From NCBI GenBank assembly GCA_021521415.1, contig JAIQDT010014359.1, positions 150,403 through 214,402 on the forward strand: 64,000 nucleotides of DNA, given 5' to 3'. Below the pieces are notes generated by a model. That model saw nothing but the letters and a program-made list of their open reading frames with translations. It searched no databases and was not told the DNA's origin. Positions 46,770 through 57,045 of this stretch are shown one piece after another (position 1 is the first letter of the stretch; each line of letters opens with the position of its first letter). Origin of the DNA: Bidens hawaiensis (Eukaryota; Streptophyta; Magnoliopsida; Asterales; Asteraceae). The translations under genes and the position numbers were made by a program.

Positions 46770-48015
46770 ATTTCGTCTCTAATGATATGTTGCTTAGCAC
46801 GTTGGCATGCATTGTATTAGCAAACCATTTCTGCGCTTCTCGGTAAATGGTCCAATAGAAGCCGGCTTCGAATAATTTCTTTGTTGTCGCTGTGGATCCA
46901 TTATGACCCCGTGAAAATGATTTAGAATCTTACGTTCTTCTTCAACACGCATGCATCTTCAGATGATATGATCAGCTCCCACGGGGAATGAGTAAGGATC
47001 TTCCCAAAAGTAATACTTGATATTAGAGAAGAATTTCTTTCTCTGCTGAAAGGTCATTCCTTTGAGAATGATTCCATTGGATTTGTAAAGGATGATCTCC
47101 TTTACAAGGATGATCTCCTTCACGAGTCTGGATGTGCATAAGAAATTCCCGGGAGAAGTTGTCATTTATATGGGCCCCCGCCACTTGTGAAGCCGGGCAT
47201 TCCAGATGAGAAAGATGATCGGTTGTAACGTTTTCAGCACCCTTCTTGTCCTTGATTTCAATGTCGAACTCTTGTAAAAGTAAAGTCAATCGGATTAGAC
47301 GTGGTTTAGCATATTGTTTGCTAAACAAGTACCTAATAGCTGCATAATCTGTGTAGAAGATGGTTTTTGAAAGGACCAGATAAGAACGGAATTTGTCGAA
47401 AGAAAATACTATGGTCAGAAACTCCCACTCGGTAGTTGTGTAATTATCTTGAGCATAATTGAAAGTTTTTTTGGCGTAGTAGATCGGATTAAAGTTCTTA
47501 TCTTTTCTTTTTCCTAAGACTGCTCCAACTGCGAAGTCACTCGAATCACACATGAGTTCAAATAGTAGTGTCTAGGCTGGAGCTACCATAACCGGAGCAA
47601 CTACAAGCTTGTCTTTCAGAATTTGGAATGCATTCAAACATTCTTCGAAGAAGATGAATGGAGCATCCTTTTCAAGAAGTTGTGTCATTGGCTGGGTTAT
47701 TTTTGAAAAGTCTTTTATGAGGCGGCGATAAAATCCCGCATGACCAAGGAAACTTCGAATGAATTTAACAGATGTGGGTGGCTGAAATTTTGAAATGGTT
47801 TCAACTTTAGCTGTATCCATCTCTAGTCCTAATTGAGAGATCTTGTTAATATCCTTTTTAGATTTTGAAGACACAGATTGAAGATATCACCAAAGACGGA
47901 GAAGTTATCCATTGAATCCTCAATCATGTCATGAAAGATAGCTACCATACAACGTTGAAAAGTAGCTGGAGCATTACACAGTCCAAAAGGCAGTTGTCGG
48001 TAAGCAAATGCACAA
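46770..48015 (-). pseudogene. Tat/Athila-type gypsy pol fragment (RT, RNase H, zinc finger)
   Basis: Reading the minus strand, the order is late RT (FAYRQLPFGLCNAPATFQRC, MVAIFHDMIED, MDNFSVFGD), the RT thumb (FIRSFLGHAGFYRRLIKDFS), RNase H ([46 protein letters not shown]), then the integrase zinc-binding stretch (HFHG..., ASIGPF). The metal-binding acidic residues of RNase H look retained. The RT box reads MDNF where FMDDF is usual, so the second aspartate is lost, and about 35 residues after it are deleted. Frames shift near 47560 and 47170. It is cut off at 46770 by LTR B. Confidence 0.88.
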
Positions 48016-48059
48016 TAGGGTTATGTGAATATGCATGTGTGGAGATATTTTAGTGCTGA

Positions 48060-49140
48060 AAAGATTTAAAATTTACATAAATCAGTGCCACTATTTTGAG
48101 TCTTGGAAATCGAGTTCTCCGGAAAATGTCTAAAGAACTCACTGCAGTAGGATTTTAGGCGATATTCGATAGTCTTTACATGACAAAATCGTTGTCTAAT
48201 AGGTTAAAGTTGAAGAAAAGGTTGTACATGTTCCAGATGAATGCTGAAAAGTAAATTAAATATCATATTTATGAGTTAACGAAAACATTCTTTATCCTGA
48301 GAATATTGAACTTGAAACATATTATGAAGATCAAGCCATCATCTTATTGGTCCATTACCACCGTCTTATGAACATTTTGTGGATATAATAATGTTTGGAA
48401 GGGATAGTTTATGTATGGAGGATGTGGTGTCATCCCCGAATTCAAAGGAGTTGCAAAAGAGAGGTGAAACTTGAGATGATGGAGCTGATGTGTTGTATGT
48501 AAGGGGAAGGCGTGATAAAGAAATCAGAAGAACAAGAATTCAGTTTCAAGATAAAAATTAAAACAAAAGAGAAGGTGTTTTTGTGTGTAATTAAGAAGGT
48601 AATTTCAAACGTGACTGCCCTGAATTGAAGAAAAGAATGATAAATTCAAACCTAATAAGATATATGGTGGTCAGTCTGAAGAACCACAAAATGGATATGA
48701 TAGTGAAGAAGTCTATGTGGTTACTAATCTGGGATCAAAGACTGATTGGGTGCCAGACAGTGGTTTCTCCTATCATATGACCCCTCATAAAGAGTTCATT
48801 AAAGATTTAGTCTTAAAGAAACAATGTGGACTTCAATTGGGAGATGATAGACCATGCTAGTTTCAAGGTATTGGTTTAATTTCATTTAAAATGAAGAATA
48901 AGTCTATGGTAGAATTTATTGATGTTAGGTATTCTTGAGTTAAATAGAAGCCTTATTTCTTTAAGAACCTTTGGAAGAAAAGGCTGCTACGTAGGCTTAA
49001 AAGATGGAAAAACAATATAAATGTCTTAGATGGGCATGTTATTGGATGATCAGTCTATGTGGCAGAGGGTAATTATGCCAATTGTGAAATGTTTAGAAGA
49101 AAAGGTTGCTATGTAGGCTTAAAAGGATCAAAACGTTTAT
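48060..49140 (+). pseudogene. Ty1/copia gag, protease and pre-integrase remnant
   Basis: Across all three frames one can read the gag motif (EDQAIILL, then PSYEHFVDI and [10 protein letters not shown]), a damaged zinc knuckle (FVCN-stop-EGNFKRDCPE) and the protease site (WVPDSGFSYHMTPHKEF; usual DSGCSYHM). The pre-integrase segment (LISLRTFGRKGCYVGLKDGK, EGNYANCEM) follows. One RKGCYVGLKDG-like phrase is duplicated, at about 48970 and 49100, so a local duplication is likely. Multiple stops make it a fossil. Confidence 0.8.
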
Positions 49141-49279
49141 CGGTTATACTCAAGGTCATTGATTTGGACTTTATATACAGTGCATTTTAAAATTGGGCTT
49201 GTTTAAGTTATTAAAATTGAGGTGCAAGTACATTGAGTTGTACTTGTGACATCACGTGGATGTGAATTGCAAAATTTGT

Positions 49280-49740
49280 TCAACATTTGGTATTTGCAGC
49301 GCATAAGTATTTCAAACTTATGCGGCGCATAAGATATGCGTCGTATATGTTTCAAAAACTTATTCGTTGCACATACATGAGATATTATGGTTCATATGTG
49401 TCGGCAGTTGCAGTTAGATATACATTAAATGTTTGGATGGGTCTTCAGAGTGACGTAAGAACATCCACGACCAGATCTACCCTACGATGCTATGAGCGGA
49501 AATAATAACAAAGTGAAAAACTCGAAAACATCTCTTTAATCCCCTTGTTTATTCATGGATAGCGGTGATGATATATGACAGTGTAAAGCTCAGGCACAAT
49601 ATGGACCAACTCAGGGAGGTTAGAAGGACAAATGAACACAAATGCCAAGCAACCTATTTATAGGCTTGCTTGGTGACTTATGTGGCGCATATGTTATGCG
49701 CCGCATAATTTATGCGTTACATAAGTTGCCACTTTTGTGT
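49280..49740 (-). promoter_or_regulatory. Putative minus-strand LTR promoter with GCGCATAA palindromes
   Basis: Palindromic words occur at both ends: CTTATGCG-G-CGCATAAG near 49317-49333 and TTATGCGCCGCATAA near 49695-49709. On the minus strand the latter lies just upstream of CCTATAAATAGG (about 49669-49658), a good TATA box. This layout resembles the promoters at 4360-4504 and 40769-41025. LTR edges were not located. Confidence 0.4.
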
Positions 49741-49879
49741 TATAAACGTTAACGTACAATGCTACATCCCATGCTATCTTGACCTAACTATACAAGACCT
49801 AAGTACTAGACATTTCATGCTTTTACAAAATGATATAAAGTGACAATATGTTTGGTGGAAGTTATTGTTAGTTAAGTAA

Positions 49880-50062
49880 ATAGGTCGGTTTGGTTATGGC
49901 GGGTTTGAAATTATCTTGAACCAAAACCGACCTGCATTTGGCAGTTGTTGAAATTTTGTTAAGTCGACCCACCGGTATGCCGGTTATCGGTTAAAATCGG
50001 TTTGATTATGTCGGTTATGGTTCGGTTAACAGTTATAGAGGTTAAGTTGTGCACCCCTAGCC
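49880..50062. mobile_element. hAT-type terminal fragment
   Basis: Repeated TCGGTT/AACCGA words lead to GTTGTGCACCCCTA at the right end, the usual terminus of CGGTT-rich hAT elements (compare GTGCACCTCTG at 11068-11078). The left terminus is not clear. Confidence 0.5.
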
Positions 50063-50187
50063 GGTAGCTCTGAGATGGTGGAATATCGCCTCCTAGGTCA
50101 TCAATGGTCTCTTGAATGAAGCATATGTCGAATGGGGGCAAACATATTACATCACCGCCTAGGGTTTTTTTTCCCGTTTTTTATGTC

Positions 50188-50204
50188 CTTAGCGTAGCGC
50201 GAAG
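50188..50204. promoter_or_regulatory. Isolated dyad CTTAGCG-TAG-CGCGAAG
   Basis: This is the reverse orientation of CTTCGCG-CTA-CGCTAAG, the same motif class as the LTR dyads at 4360 and 40798. It lies outside any LTR I could delimit. Confidence 0.4.
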
Positions 50205-50539
50205 GATTTATCACCCTATGTTCACATAGCGGGAGCTAAGATAACCTTATATTAAAATTTTTCTCGTCAAGAAACCCAAAATTCATATATTCTCGCAACT
50301 CATTTCTAGCCCAAGATATGTGAGCTTTACTTCTAAACGCGCGCGAATCACTTTTGAACTCCCCCAAACTTCTAAGCATGCATGTAAAAGACTTTAATTA
50401 GTATCTTTAATGCTCACACACCTGACATACAAAAGCAAGTTGAAGTACCATGGTTCACACTAAAAGCTTAATAAAACTGAACAGCTAACACAATATGTAC
50501 ACGATTTAGACCCAACCATCAGTGCCTAAAACCACGCAT

Positions 50540-50815
50540 CATGTGTTTGGTGATTCCGATATAGCCATGAGAATATGGAGGGTGATTTCTAGATGGTTGG
50601 ATGTGGAACTCCCAATCTCTCAAAATCTGGTTAACCTCATTGATGGCTCGACTCGATTGCAATGAAGTCGCTCAAGAATGTGCTGTCAGAAGCGATTGTG
50701 TCCTGTTAGTGGGTCTTGTGGTGGTTTAGGCAAGAAGTCGTCTTCCACACCAACAAGCAAATGATGGAAACGGTTTTCGATTCTGTTTATAATTTCTCTT
50801 ATTTATAGTTTGTGG
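50540..50815 (+). pseudogene. L1-type LINE, C-terminal zinc-binding region
   Basis: The frame reads DIAMRIWRVISRWLDVELP and after a frameshift WVLWWFRQEVVFHTNK, QMMETVFDSV and NFSYLWI. The order IW...RWW...., LW.IWK.RN..VF, then ..F.WI is that of the zf-RVT tail at the end of plant L1-type LINE proteins. Conserved asparagine and tryptophan positions are partly changed. The upstream RT is not present. Confidence 0.6.
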
Positions 50816-51255
50816 ATAGGAATAGTAAAATAAGCCTTACTTGGGTGGAGTGATCAAAATCCCTACTCTTTATCATAATGTAATTGTTGTTTTACCCAGA
50901 TAGTCAGTCTGCTAGTCAGTGTTCTATACCGCTAGAAAGTATACACTTCTATAAAAAAACAAGGAAAAAAATCACGTTGTGAAATATGAATCATTGGTAT
51001 GTGTCTTATGAAAAATCACACTTTACCTTACCATATTAATAAGAACCGATTTGAGTATGGTGGAATATGGGAATGAAATGAATGAGGGTTGTCAATTCTT
51101 GTAGACACATCATTCCAAAATTTTGCCACAAAATATGTAGTTGGTCTTTAATGACATGTTCATGTAGGGTTCATATATTTCACATCCAATAAAATTTTAA
51201 TAGACAAAAATAGCCTTTCAAAGCAACATACCAATGTGTTAATTTTTTATCGACT
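50816..51255. other. Non-coding DNA
   Basis: No gene or clear repeat is seen. It probably includes the LINE 3' untranslated region at its left side. Confidence 0.4.
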
Positions 51256-51434
51256 TAGTGGTGAAGCTTAGACAAAAATGCGAGGAGTTGGATGGTTTGG
51301 GGGGGAGGTAAATTTTTGGACAAAAACGGTAATATATACTATTTATAAATTTTTTCGGATGAAAATACGTAAATTTACACTAATGAGCAAAAAACGGGGG
51401 GGGGGGGGGGGGGGATAACTAACCGTTGCCCCTG
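51256..51434. mobile_element. Putative hAT-type MITE with G-run
   Basis: The left end TAGTGGTGAAGC and the reversed right end CAGGGGCAAC are related to the CAGGGGC termini seen at 17498. Flanks TATCGACT and GATCGATG share 5 of 8 bases. A run of about 18 G lies at 51396-51414. Confidence 0.5.
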
Positions 51435-52151
51435 GATCGATGACACAACATATTAGCTAGATTTCTAAGATCATATTAATTAGATTATGAAATTAAACGA
51501 ATGAGTATAAAGGACAAAATCCAGCTAAACAAAAAGACAATGTAAAAGTGAAAACCAAATAATGCATTGGTGATTACAAACGAATACCATAAACCCGAAA
51601 AGAACAACATCGAACAATAATTCACTGTATCATGGGTTCTATTTATTAGTGAATGTCATTCGTTGTGTAATGAAAACATTGTGATTTGTAATGTCTTTTC
51701 CTCATATGATGGTAACGTATTACACGAAAATATGCTGTTGAGTTCGTATTTTGTAATAACATATCATACCTTCAAAGGAACCTGATTGCAATCTTGATTT
51801 TGTTTTTATATATTAGAATTAGGTGGTCATAATTAAAAAAGCATGTGCATGTGGTATGAAAAATGATTATAATTTAATTAGTGTCCAATGAAATGCAACA
51901 ATGATCATGCATATTAAAGTAAGATCGTTGATACATGTAGTGTAATCGCCAATGCATACACCGTAAAACACTACATGTATATGAACTATTAGAGTGTATC
52001 TATTTAAGAGATGAAAATGGCGACGTTGGTGTTCCATTAAAGTTGTGTTAATTTTCAATTTGGTTATTGATGAAGAAGGGTTGTTGCCTTGTTGGTTAGC
52101 CGACAAGAGACTGAAGAAGAGGGTAACTTTGGGTAAGAGAGGTGAGTGGCC
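51435..52151. other. Non-coding DNA
   Basis: The only frame of note is a 79-residue minus-strand chance ORF (51867-52106) with no motif. No gene is supported. Confidence 0.5.
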
Positions 52152-52289
52152 GGGAACAGAGGATCGACAATGGAAACTTATTTTAAAAAAAAAATTCTAA
52201 AAAATTATTTTTAACTTTAAAAAAAAATTGTAGTTTCTTTTTTTTTCAATTATTCTTATATGCTGTTATATTGTTCCCAAAAGGAAAAA

Positions 52290-52634
52290 AACCTTGTCAA
52301 TATAGTACATATGTGTAATAGTGTGCATTGTATATATTCAAAAGTATTGTATTGCATAAAATACAACACTATTGCAAATATTTTATACACATCATTGTAT
52401 ATATGCAACATAAAACTAATACGCATATCGAATACACATTAGTACGTATATGTAAGTAATAGAATATTAACGCACATGTGCACTACATCGACTTTCATTT
52501 TTTATTTTTCGCATATAATGCAACACTACTGCACATATACAATACACAAATATTAAACATATGCAATTAAATACTATTAAACATAAAAATACGTAGTAAT
52601 ACACATGTGTAATACAACAGTATCGCACAGTAAT
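52290..52634. repeat. TGCATATATGCAA-like array in the TIR element
   Basis: Degenerate TTGCATAT/ATATGCAA words alternate with AATACACA-type spacers, as at 26690-27005. Confidence 0.6.
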
Positions 52635-52639
52635 ACGCA

Positions 52640-53051
52640 TGTAGGTCTCGAAACCGGATCCGATAACGAACGGCTTTGTTCTTGATAAGTGCTCGAGACG
52701 GGTGCGGTAAATCAAACGATCTAACAAAGTAATATAAAGATAATATAAATGGTGAACGACTCCGTTGTCGGTTTCGAAAGATGAAATATATAATAACCGA
52801 ACCGACCCACCCAAGGTGAGCTCCCCTGGGGTGGATGATTTACACCATGGAAAACACACACTAAAATGAAATACAAAGTTCCTATTTATAGCCTAACACA
52901 TAATCTAGAAGCTTTCCCGTTGAAGCTAACGCGTGCACTGAAACTCTCGTCTCGTGACCGGACCTCTCGCCGACATTAATTATTATCTTGACCGTGAATA
53001 AATAATGGGTTTCGTAATTTGATATCGCAAGTCACAAATATTGGTCTTACA
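52640..53051 (-). mobile_element. 3' LTR of the 2.29-kb element
   Basis: It is the left copy on the plus strand. A 130-residue chance frame on the minus strand lies mostly within it; the same frame recurs in the other LTR, so it is not a gene. Confidence 0.9.
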
Positions 53052-53799
53052 ATCACCCCCTTGACTTGTGATCTCAAAACATCGTCAAACCGTGTTTCGC
53101 ATTTTCGCAAATCATCCGGATAACTGAAGCTTCTTCAATCACCCCCTCAAGGTATGATCCACCTAATTCATTCATGAATACGTTCTCGCTTCTTTATCCA
53201 TCACGGATCTTAAGCAATATAGGTTCAGAAGAGAGCTTGATGAAATACCGGGGACAACGATCAAATGGCAAAGCTTATCATTTCCATGAATGAAATTATT
53301 TAAGTAACTCACCCCTAATAAATAAGTATCCAAGATATTCGTATCCCACATTTTCAGGTTGAGAGCTTAAACAATTTAATTCCTGATTAAATCCAACTGG
53401 TTTAAAAATTACCACCTTAATAAATAAGCATCTCGGATGCTCGTAGCCCACGTTTTCAGGATCCAATTCTCAAACGCCTTGAAACTAACATATAAATAAT
53501 ATGACTTGAACACGGTCTAATAATGACGAAAACCCGATTGAATTTGACTTTCTTCAATTTGGTCAATCCGAATAATAAATTTTCCTCAGCCCAAAAACAT
53601 GACTTCAGAAAGTATAGGGGGCCCAAGTTACGATCCATTTCCAGCGCACACCCAACAAAAAAAATGCTGGTGACATGAAAATTCCCATTCTGGAACCTAG
53701 TCGCTACCTCATCTACCTCAACATGCTCCATAAACTACTATGCATCACTATCAACCATACTTCATCATCATACAATCAGTAAACTAGAAAACACACCAA

Positions 53800-54180
53800 C
53801 CTTATGCCGTCGCTGTCGGAGGTATGCCAGCGGCTCCGGCTCTTTATTCTTTGCCGGAAAATATGAGTGTTATGAGAAGGGGTTACGGGAATCGAGGGTA
53901 GCGGTAGAGAAGATGGTGATGATGGAATGGTGAAGCTTGTGTAGGGAAGCAGCCGGGCTCACATACGTCACCAATGGTGGCGTCCGAAACCCAGATTTCG
54001 CCGGAAGGCCAACCAGGTTGCTGGAATACGGTTCTACAAAACCCTATTCACCATGAGAATTTTTCATTGAGCTCGTGGTGCCTCCGCCAGTGAACTAGAT
54101 ACCTTTGTGGACTTCATTGGAGACCGGCCGGAAGTTGTATTCGACCCCACCTTCTCATCGGATGTTTCTCTCTACTCATT
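53800..54180 (-). other. GC-richer internal patch, possible captured sequence
   Basis: This stretch is markedly less AT-rich than its flanks and contains TTCCGGCGAAATCTGGGT and GGCCGGTCTCC on the minus strand. No domain is recognisable in any frame. It could be element leader or a captured gene segment. Confidence 0.35.
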
Positions 54181-54504
54181 CACACATACACTTGTGTTAT
54201 TGAAGAACAATCAATGAAAAATGTCACCAGATCTTAAACAAATCCCAGATCTGAAATATATCTCATCCAGATCTTCAATATTTTTTTTTCATAAAAATCT
54301 TCATCAAACCTCTAAAAACGGCTGAGAATTCAGATTTACACAAAACAAACTTCTACCACGATTATTTCCAACTTTATTTCTAATATCTTCAATTTTTATT
54401 TTCAAAACTTCTACGGGTCCTTAAGAAATTAACGTCTAGGTACGGGTAATCGCGTAATTAGAACCCGAGTATCAAGAACAAAGTTGAATCATAAGATTCG
54501 ACCC

Positions 54505-54516
54505 GCTCTGATACCA
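54505..54516 (-). promoter_or_regulatory. Primer-binding site of the 2.29-kb element
   Basis: The minus strand reads TGGTATCAGAGC exactly, 2 bases from the 5' LTR edge at 54519. It sets the element's orientation. Confidence 0.95.
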
Positions 54517-54518
54517 AT

Positions 54519-54929
54519 TGTAGGTCCCGAAACCGGATCGACAATGAACGAATTTGCTCTTAATAAGTGCTCGAGATGGGTGCGGTAAATCAAACGATCG
54601 AACAAAGTAATATAAAGATAATATAAACGGTGAACGACTCCGTTGTCGGTTTCGAAAGATGAAATATATAATAACCGAACCGACCCACCCAAGGTGAGCT
54701 CCCCTTGGGTGGATGATTTACACCATGGAAAACACACACTAAAATGAAATACAAAGTTCCTATTTATAGCCTAACACATAATCTAGAAGCTTTCCCGTTG
54801 AAGCTAACGCGTGCACCGAAACTCTCGTCTAGTGACCGAACCTCTTGCCGACATTAATTATTATCTTGACCGTGAATAAATAATGGGTTTCGTAATTTGA
54901 TATCGCAAGTCGCAAATATTGGCCTTACA
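54519..54929 (-). mobile_element. 5' LTR of the 2.29-kb element
   Basis: It is the right copy on the plus strand and is adjacent to the primer site. Promoter elements were not resolved. Confidence 0.9.
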
Positions 54930-55105
54930 ATGCATGTGTATTACAACGTTTTTTTTTATTTTTTTAAATTTTTTTGAGTGAAGGATAACAAAATATAAGA
55001 ATAATGGTAAAACCGGAAATTTATTTATTTATTTTTAATTAAAAATATTTCTTTAAAGGTTTTAAGTTTTTCTTTAAGGATGAGTTTTCTCTTGATTCTC
55101 TCCCT

Positions 55106-55141
<36 letters not shown>
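55106..55141. repeat. (CA)n(TA)n microsatellite
   Basis: ACACAC repeats change to TATATA right after the TIR element end. Confidence 0.95.
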
Positions 55142-55143
<2 letters not shown>

Positions 55144-55385
55144 GTAGGTAAGGGTGGCATCTGGTACAAATAAAATTAATATACTAAACATACAAATAAC
55201 TAAAGGAATTAAAGTTTTGAACTAAAGTAATTATGCTATAAAAAATAAAATAATGTAATAATAATTACTCCAGTTAAAAACTTATAGTGTAATAATAATT
55301 ACTTTAATGTTAGCATAATTACTATAATTATTTGTATATTTTTCTTGATAAAAGTAGTTTGGTATTTGATCCAATCCCTATAAAA
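55142..55385. mobile_element. Possible MITE beside the TA tract
   Basis: The left end GGTAAGGGTGGCATCTGGTA and the reversed right end TAGGGATTGGATCAAATACC are loosely inverted. Inside, TGTAATAATAATTACT occurs twice. The inverted repeat is weak, so this is tentative. Confidence 0.35.
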
Positions 55386-55526
55386 ATATATTGGTTTTTT
55401 AAAAAAATTATAGCATGAAAGACAAACTGATGCCCAATTCAAGGACAATTCATCTTACGGGCTAATAAACATTCGCACCTAAAATGTAATATATGAAACT
55501 CATGTACCATCGCATAATTAATTCTA

Positions 55527-55779
55527 CTCCCTCCGTCCCATTAGAAGTGTTCTGGTTTGAATAACACAAAGTTCAAGGTAAATTAAATGATTGTCTTTTT
55601 TGCTTATCAAATGACAACAATGTCTTTGAAAATTGGGTCCATCAATATTGCTTATTAATGTTAGTTAGTTGTGTGTGTAAGGGTAAATTTGAAAATTGGC
55701 TAATAAATTTTGAAAGTGAACATTTGTAATGGGACAAACAAAAAAGAAAATATGGACACTTTTAGTGGGACGGAGGGAG
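55527..55779. mobile_element. Stowaway MITE (Tc1/mariner), 253 bp, TSD TA
   Basis: The ends are CTCCCTCCGTCCCA and GGGACGGAGGGAG, the diagnostic Stowaway termini. A TA dinucleotide flanks each side. There is no coding sequence. Confidence 0.97.
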
Positions 55780-55821
55780 TAAATTTTAATATTAAATTTA
55801 CATTTTAGTGTAACAAACTCT

Positions 55822-55895
55822 AAGGACCTGTTCGTTTTTATTTATTCAACATAACTAGTAACCTATCTTCGTTTTTTATTTGTTTTAAACTCTAA
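55822..55895. mobile_element. Partial Harbinger-type terminus
   Basis: AACTCTAAGGACCTGTTCGTTT at about 55815-55836, split as AACTCTAA and GGACCTGTTCGTTT, repeats the left end and flank of the next element. It looks like a truncated or duplicated end. Confidence 0.45.
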
Positions 55896-56708
55896 GGTCC
55901 TGTTCGTTTCAAGGATTCGGAAGGCATTTTAAGGAATGGGATTTTAAATCCCATGAATTGATATGTTCCTTTCATTAAATAAAAGAATGGGAATGGAAAC
56001 TAAATCCCATAAAATCCCACATTTCATGGGATTTTAAAATCCCACCTATTTTAAAGAATTGTTATGAAAAATAAAGGATTTTCTTATTAACAATAAAAAC
56101 CCCTCCAAAAAAAATTCAAAAAAATTAATAAAAAAATCATAACTCAAAATATAAATAAAAAAAGAAAATTGTAAAAAAACTAAAATGTTTCCGCCTTTGC
56201 CCTCGTTCTTAAAAAAATAAAAAAAATAATAAAACGAGAAATGAACCGAAACCGAAAGTCGACGAAAACGAAACACAAACCTAAACTAAACCGGATTGAT
56301 GGAAACCGAAAAATTGATCAAAATGAAACAAAAAACTGAACCGAATTGATGGAAACCGAAAAAATCGATCAAAACAAAACAAAAAAAAACTGAAACCGAA
56401 CAGAAATGAAACTGAAAAAACCGACCACAACGAAACAAAAGGCCGAAAACGAATCCGTAACCGACCAAAAACAAAAAAATAAACAAAACCTAACCCGTCC
56501 AGTGCTCCGAAACCGACCAAAAAGAAACAAAGGAAACTGAAATCCAACCCATCCAGTGCGAAAACTCGTGTCAGCTCGAAAACAATTCCAATTCCAATAC
56601 ATATTAATCAACCAAACACATAATAGGGATTCTCAAACATTCCATTCCATTCTAATTCCAATTCCAATTCCAAATCCTTTAAAAAAAGTCTATGAAACGA
56701 ATGTGCCC
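55896..56708. mobile_element. Harbinger-like MITE, 813 bp, TSD TAA
   Basis: The left end GGTCCTGTTCGTTTC and the reversed right end GGGCACATTCGTTTC form the inverted repeat. TAA trinucleotides flank both sides, as for PIF/Harbinger. Subterminal GGAATGGGATTT/ATTCCATTCC words mirror each other. The centre holds an A-rich repeat array. There is no transposase. Confidence 0.85.
56230..56550 (+). repeat. Degenerate GAAACCGAAAAA repeats
   Basis: Units of about 50-60 bp carry GATGGAAACCGAAAAA, TCGATCAAAA and GAAACAAAAAACTGAA in order, with decay to the right. Long minus-strand phenylalanine-rich frames here are by-products of this composition. Confidence 0.8.
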
Positions 56709-56711
56709 TAA

Positions 56712-56940
56712 CTATGCACTGGGACTTGTGTTTTTTATTTTTAATAAAAATTAATTTAAAAATTAAAATAAATTGAGAATATCTATAAAAGAAAAATGGA
56801 ACCCTTAAAGCATGGCTTTTAAGCTGCTTTAATCATTTATATAATTCTTAAAAGGGATAATTATCAAAATAGCCATATTTTAGAAATAGATTTCATTTTT
56901 ATCCTTCAAACTCAATAATTTCAAAAATGACCCCTCTAAC
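56712..56940. other. Non-coding DNA
   Basis: AT-rich sequence leading into the hairpin; nothing is recognised. Confidence 0.45.
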
Positions 56941-57045
56941 TCGTCTTTGACCATATGTTAGAAAATCTAACGCGTCTTTGACGACGTTTTATCATTACAC
57001 GTCGTCAAAGACGCATTAGATTTCCTAACACATGATTAAAGATGA
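56941..57045. repeat. Long hairpin: 46-bp arms, 13-nt loop
   Basis: Left arm 56941-56986 and right arm 57000-57045 are inverted copies with about seven mismatches. The core AAATCTAA(C/T)GCGTCTTTG continues into ACGACG and is uninterrupted but for one base. Related half-sites (AACACGTAGTTAACGACGTG, CAAAGATATGTTAG) follow to 57110. The structure resembles a foldback element or small-RNA precursor; neither is shown. Confidence 0.75.

Larger units (their letters stand above)
52640..54929 (-). mobile_element. Complete non-autonomous LTR retrotransposon, 2.29 kb, minus strand
   Basis: LTRs of 412 bp (52640-53051) and 411 bp (54519-54929) start TGTAGGTC and end CTTACA on the plus strand, with about twenty differences by eye. 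Flanking pentamers ACGCA and ATGCA match at 4 of 5. The minus strand has a perfect initiator-Met primer site at 54505-54516 and a purine tract (AAGTCAAGGGGGTGATTG) next to the other LTR. The 1.47-kb interior lacks gag and pol. It has a GC-richer patch at 53800-54180 that looks unlike its surroundings and may be captured. It inserted into the TGCATAT array of a TIR element. Confidence 0.92.
52152..55104. mobile_element. Short relative of the 23.4-kb TIR element
   Basis: The left part (about 52152-52260) matches 23460-23560 in TTTTTAACTTT and GTTTCTTTTT landmarks. The right part (54935-55104) closely matches 26990-27179, including GATAACAAAATATAAGAATA and the final CTTGATTCTCTCCC. Without the LTR element inserted at 52640 it would be about 660 bp, so it is a deletion derivative. 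CA/TA repeats follow its right end. Confidence 0.65.

Noticed and set aside
52467..52859. A 130-residue minus-strand frame
   Set aside because: It lies mostly in an LTR and the same frame recurs in the sister LTR at 54489-54737; no domain is present.
53456..53731. A 91-residue frame inside the 2.29-kb LTR element as gag
   Set aside because: No zinc knuckle or gag-like helix pattern is visible and the length is too short.
56281..56547. Overlapping phenylalanine-rich minus-strand frames of 66-88 residues
   Set aside because: They are a by-product of the A-rich tandem repeat on the plus strand; no start context or domain.
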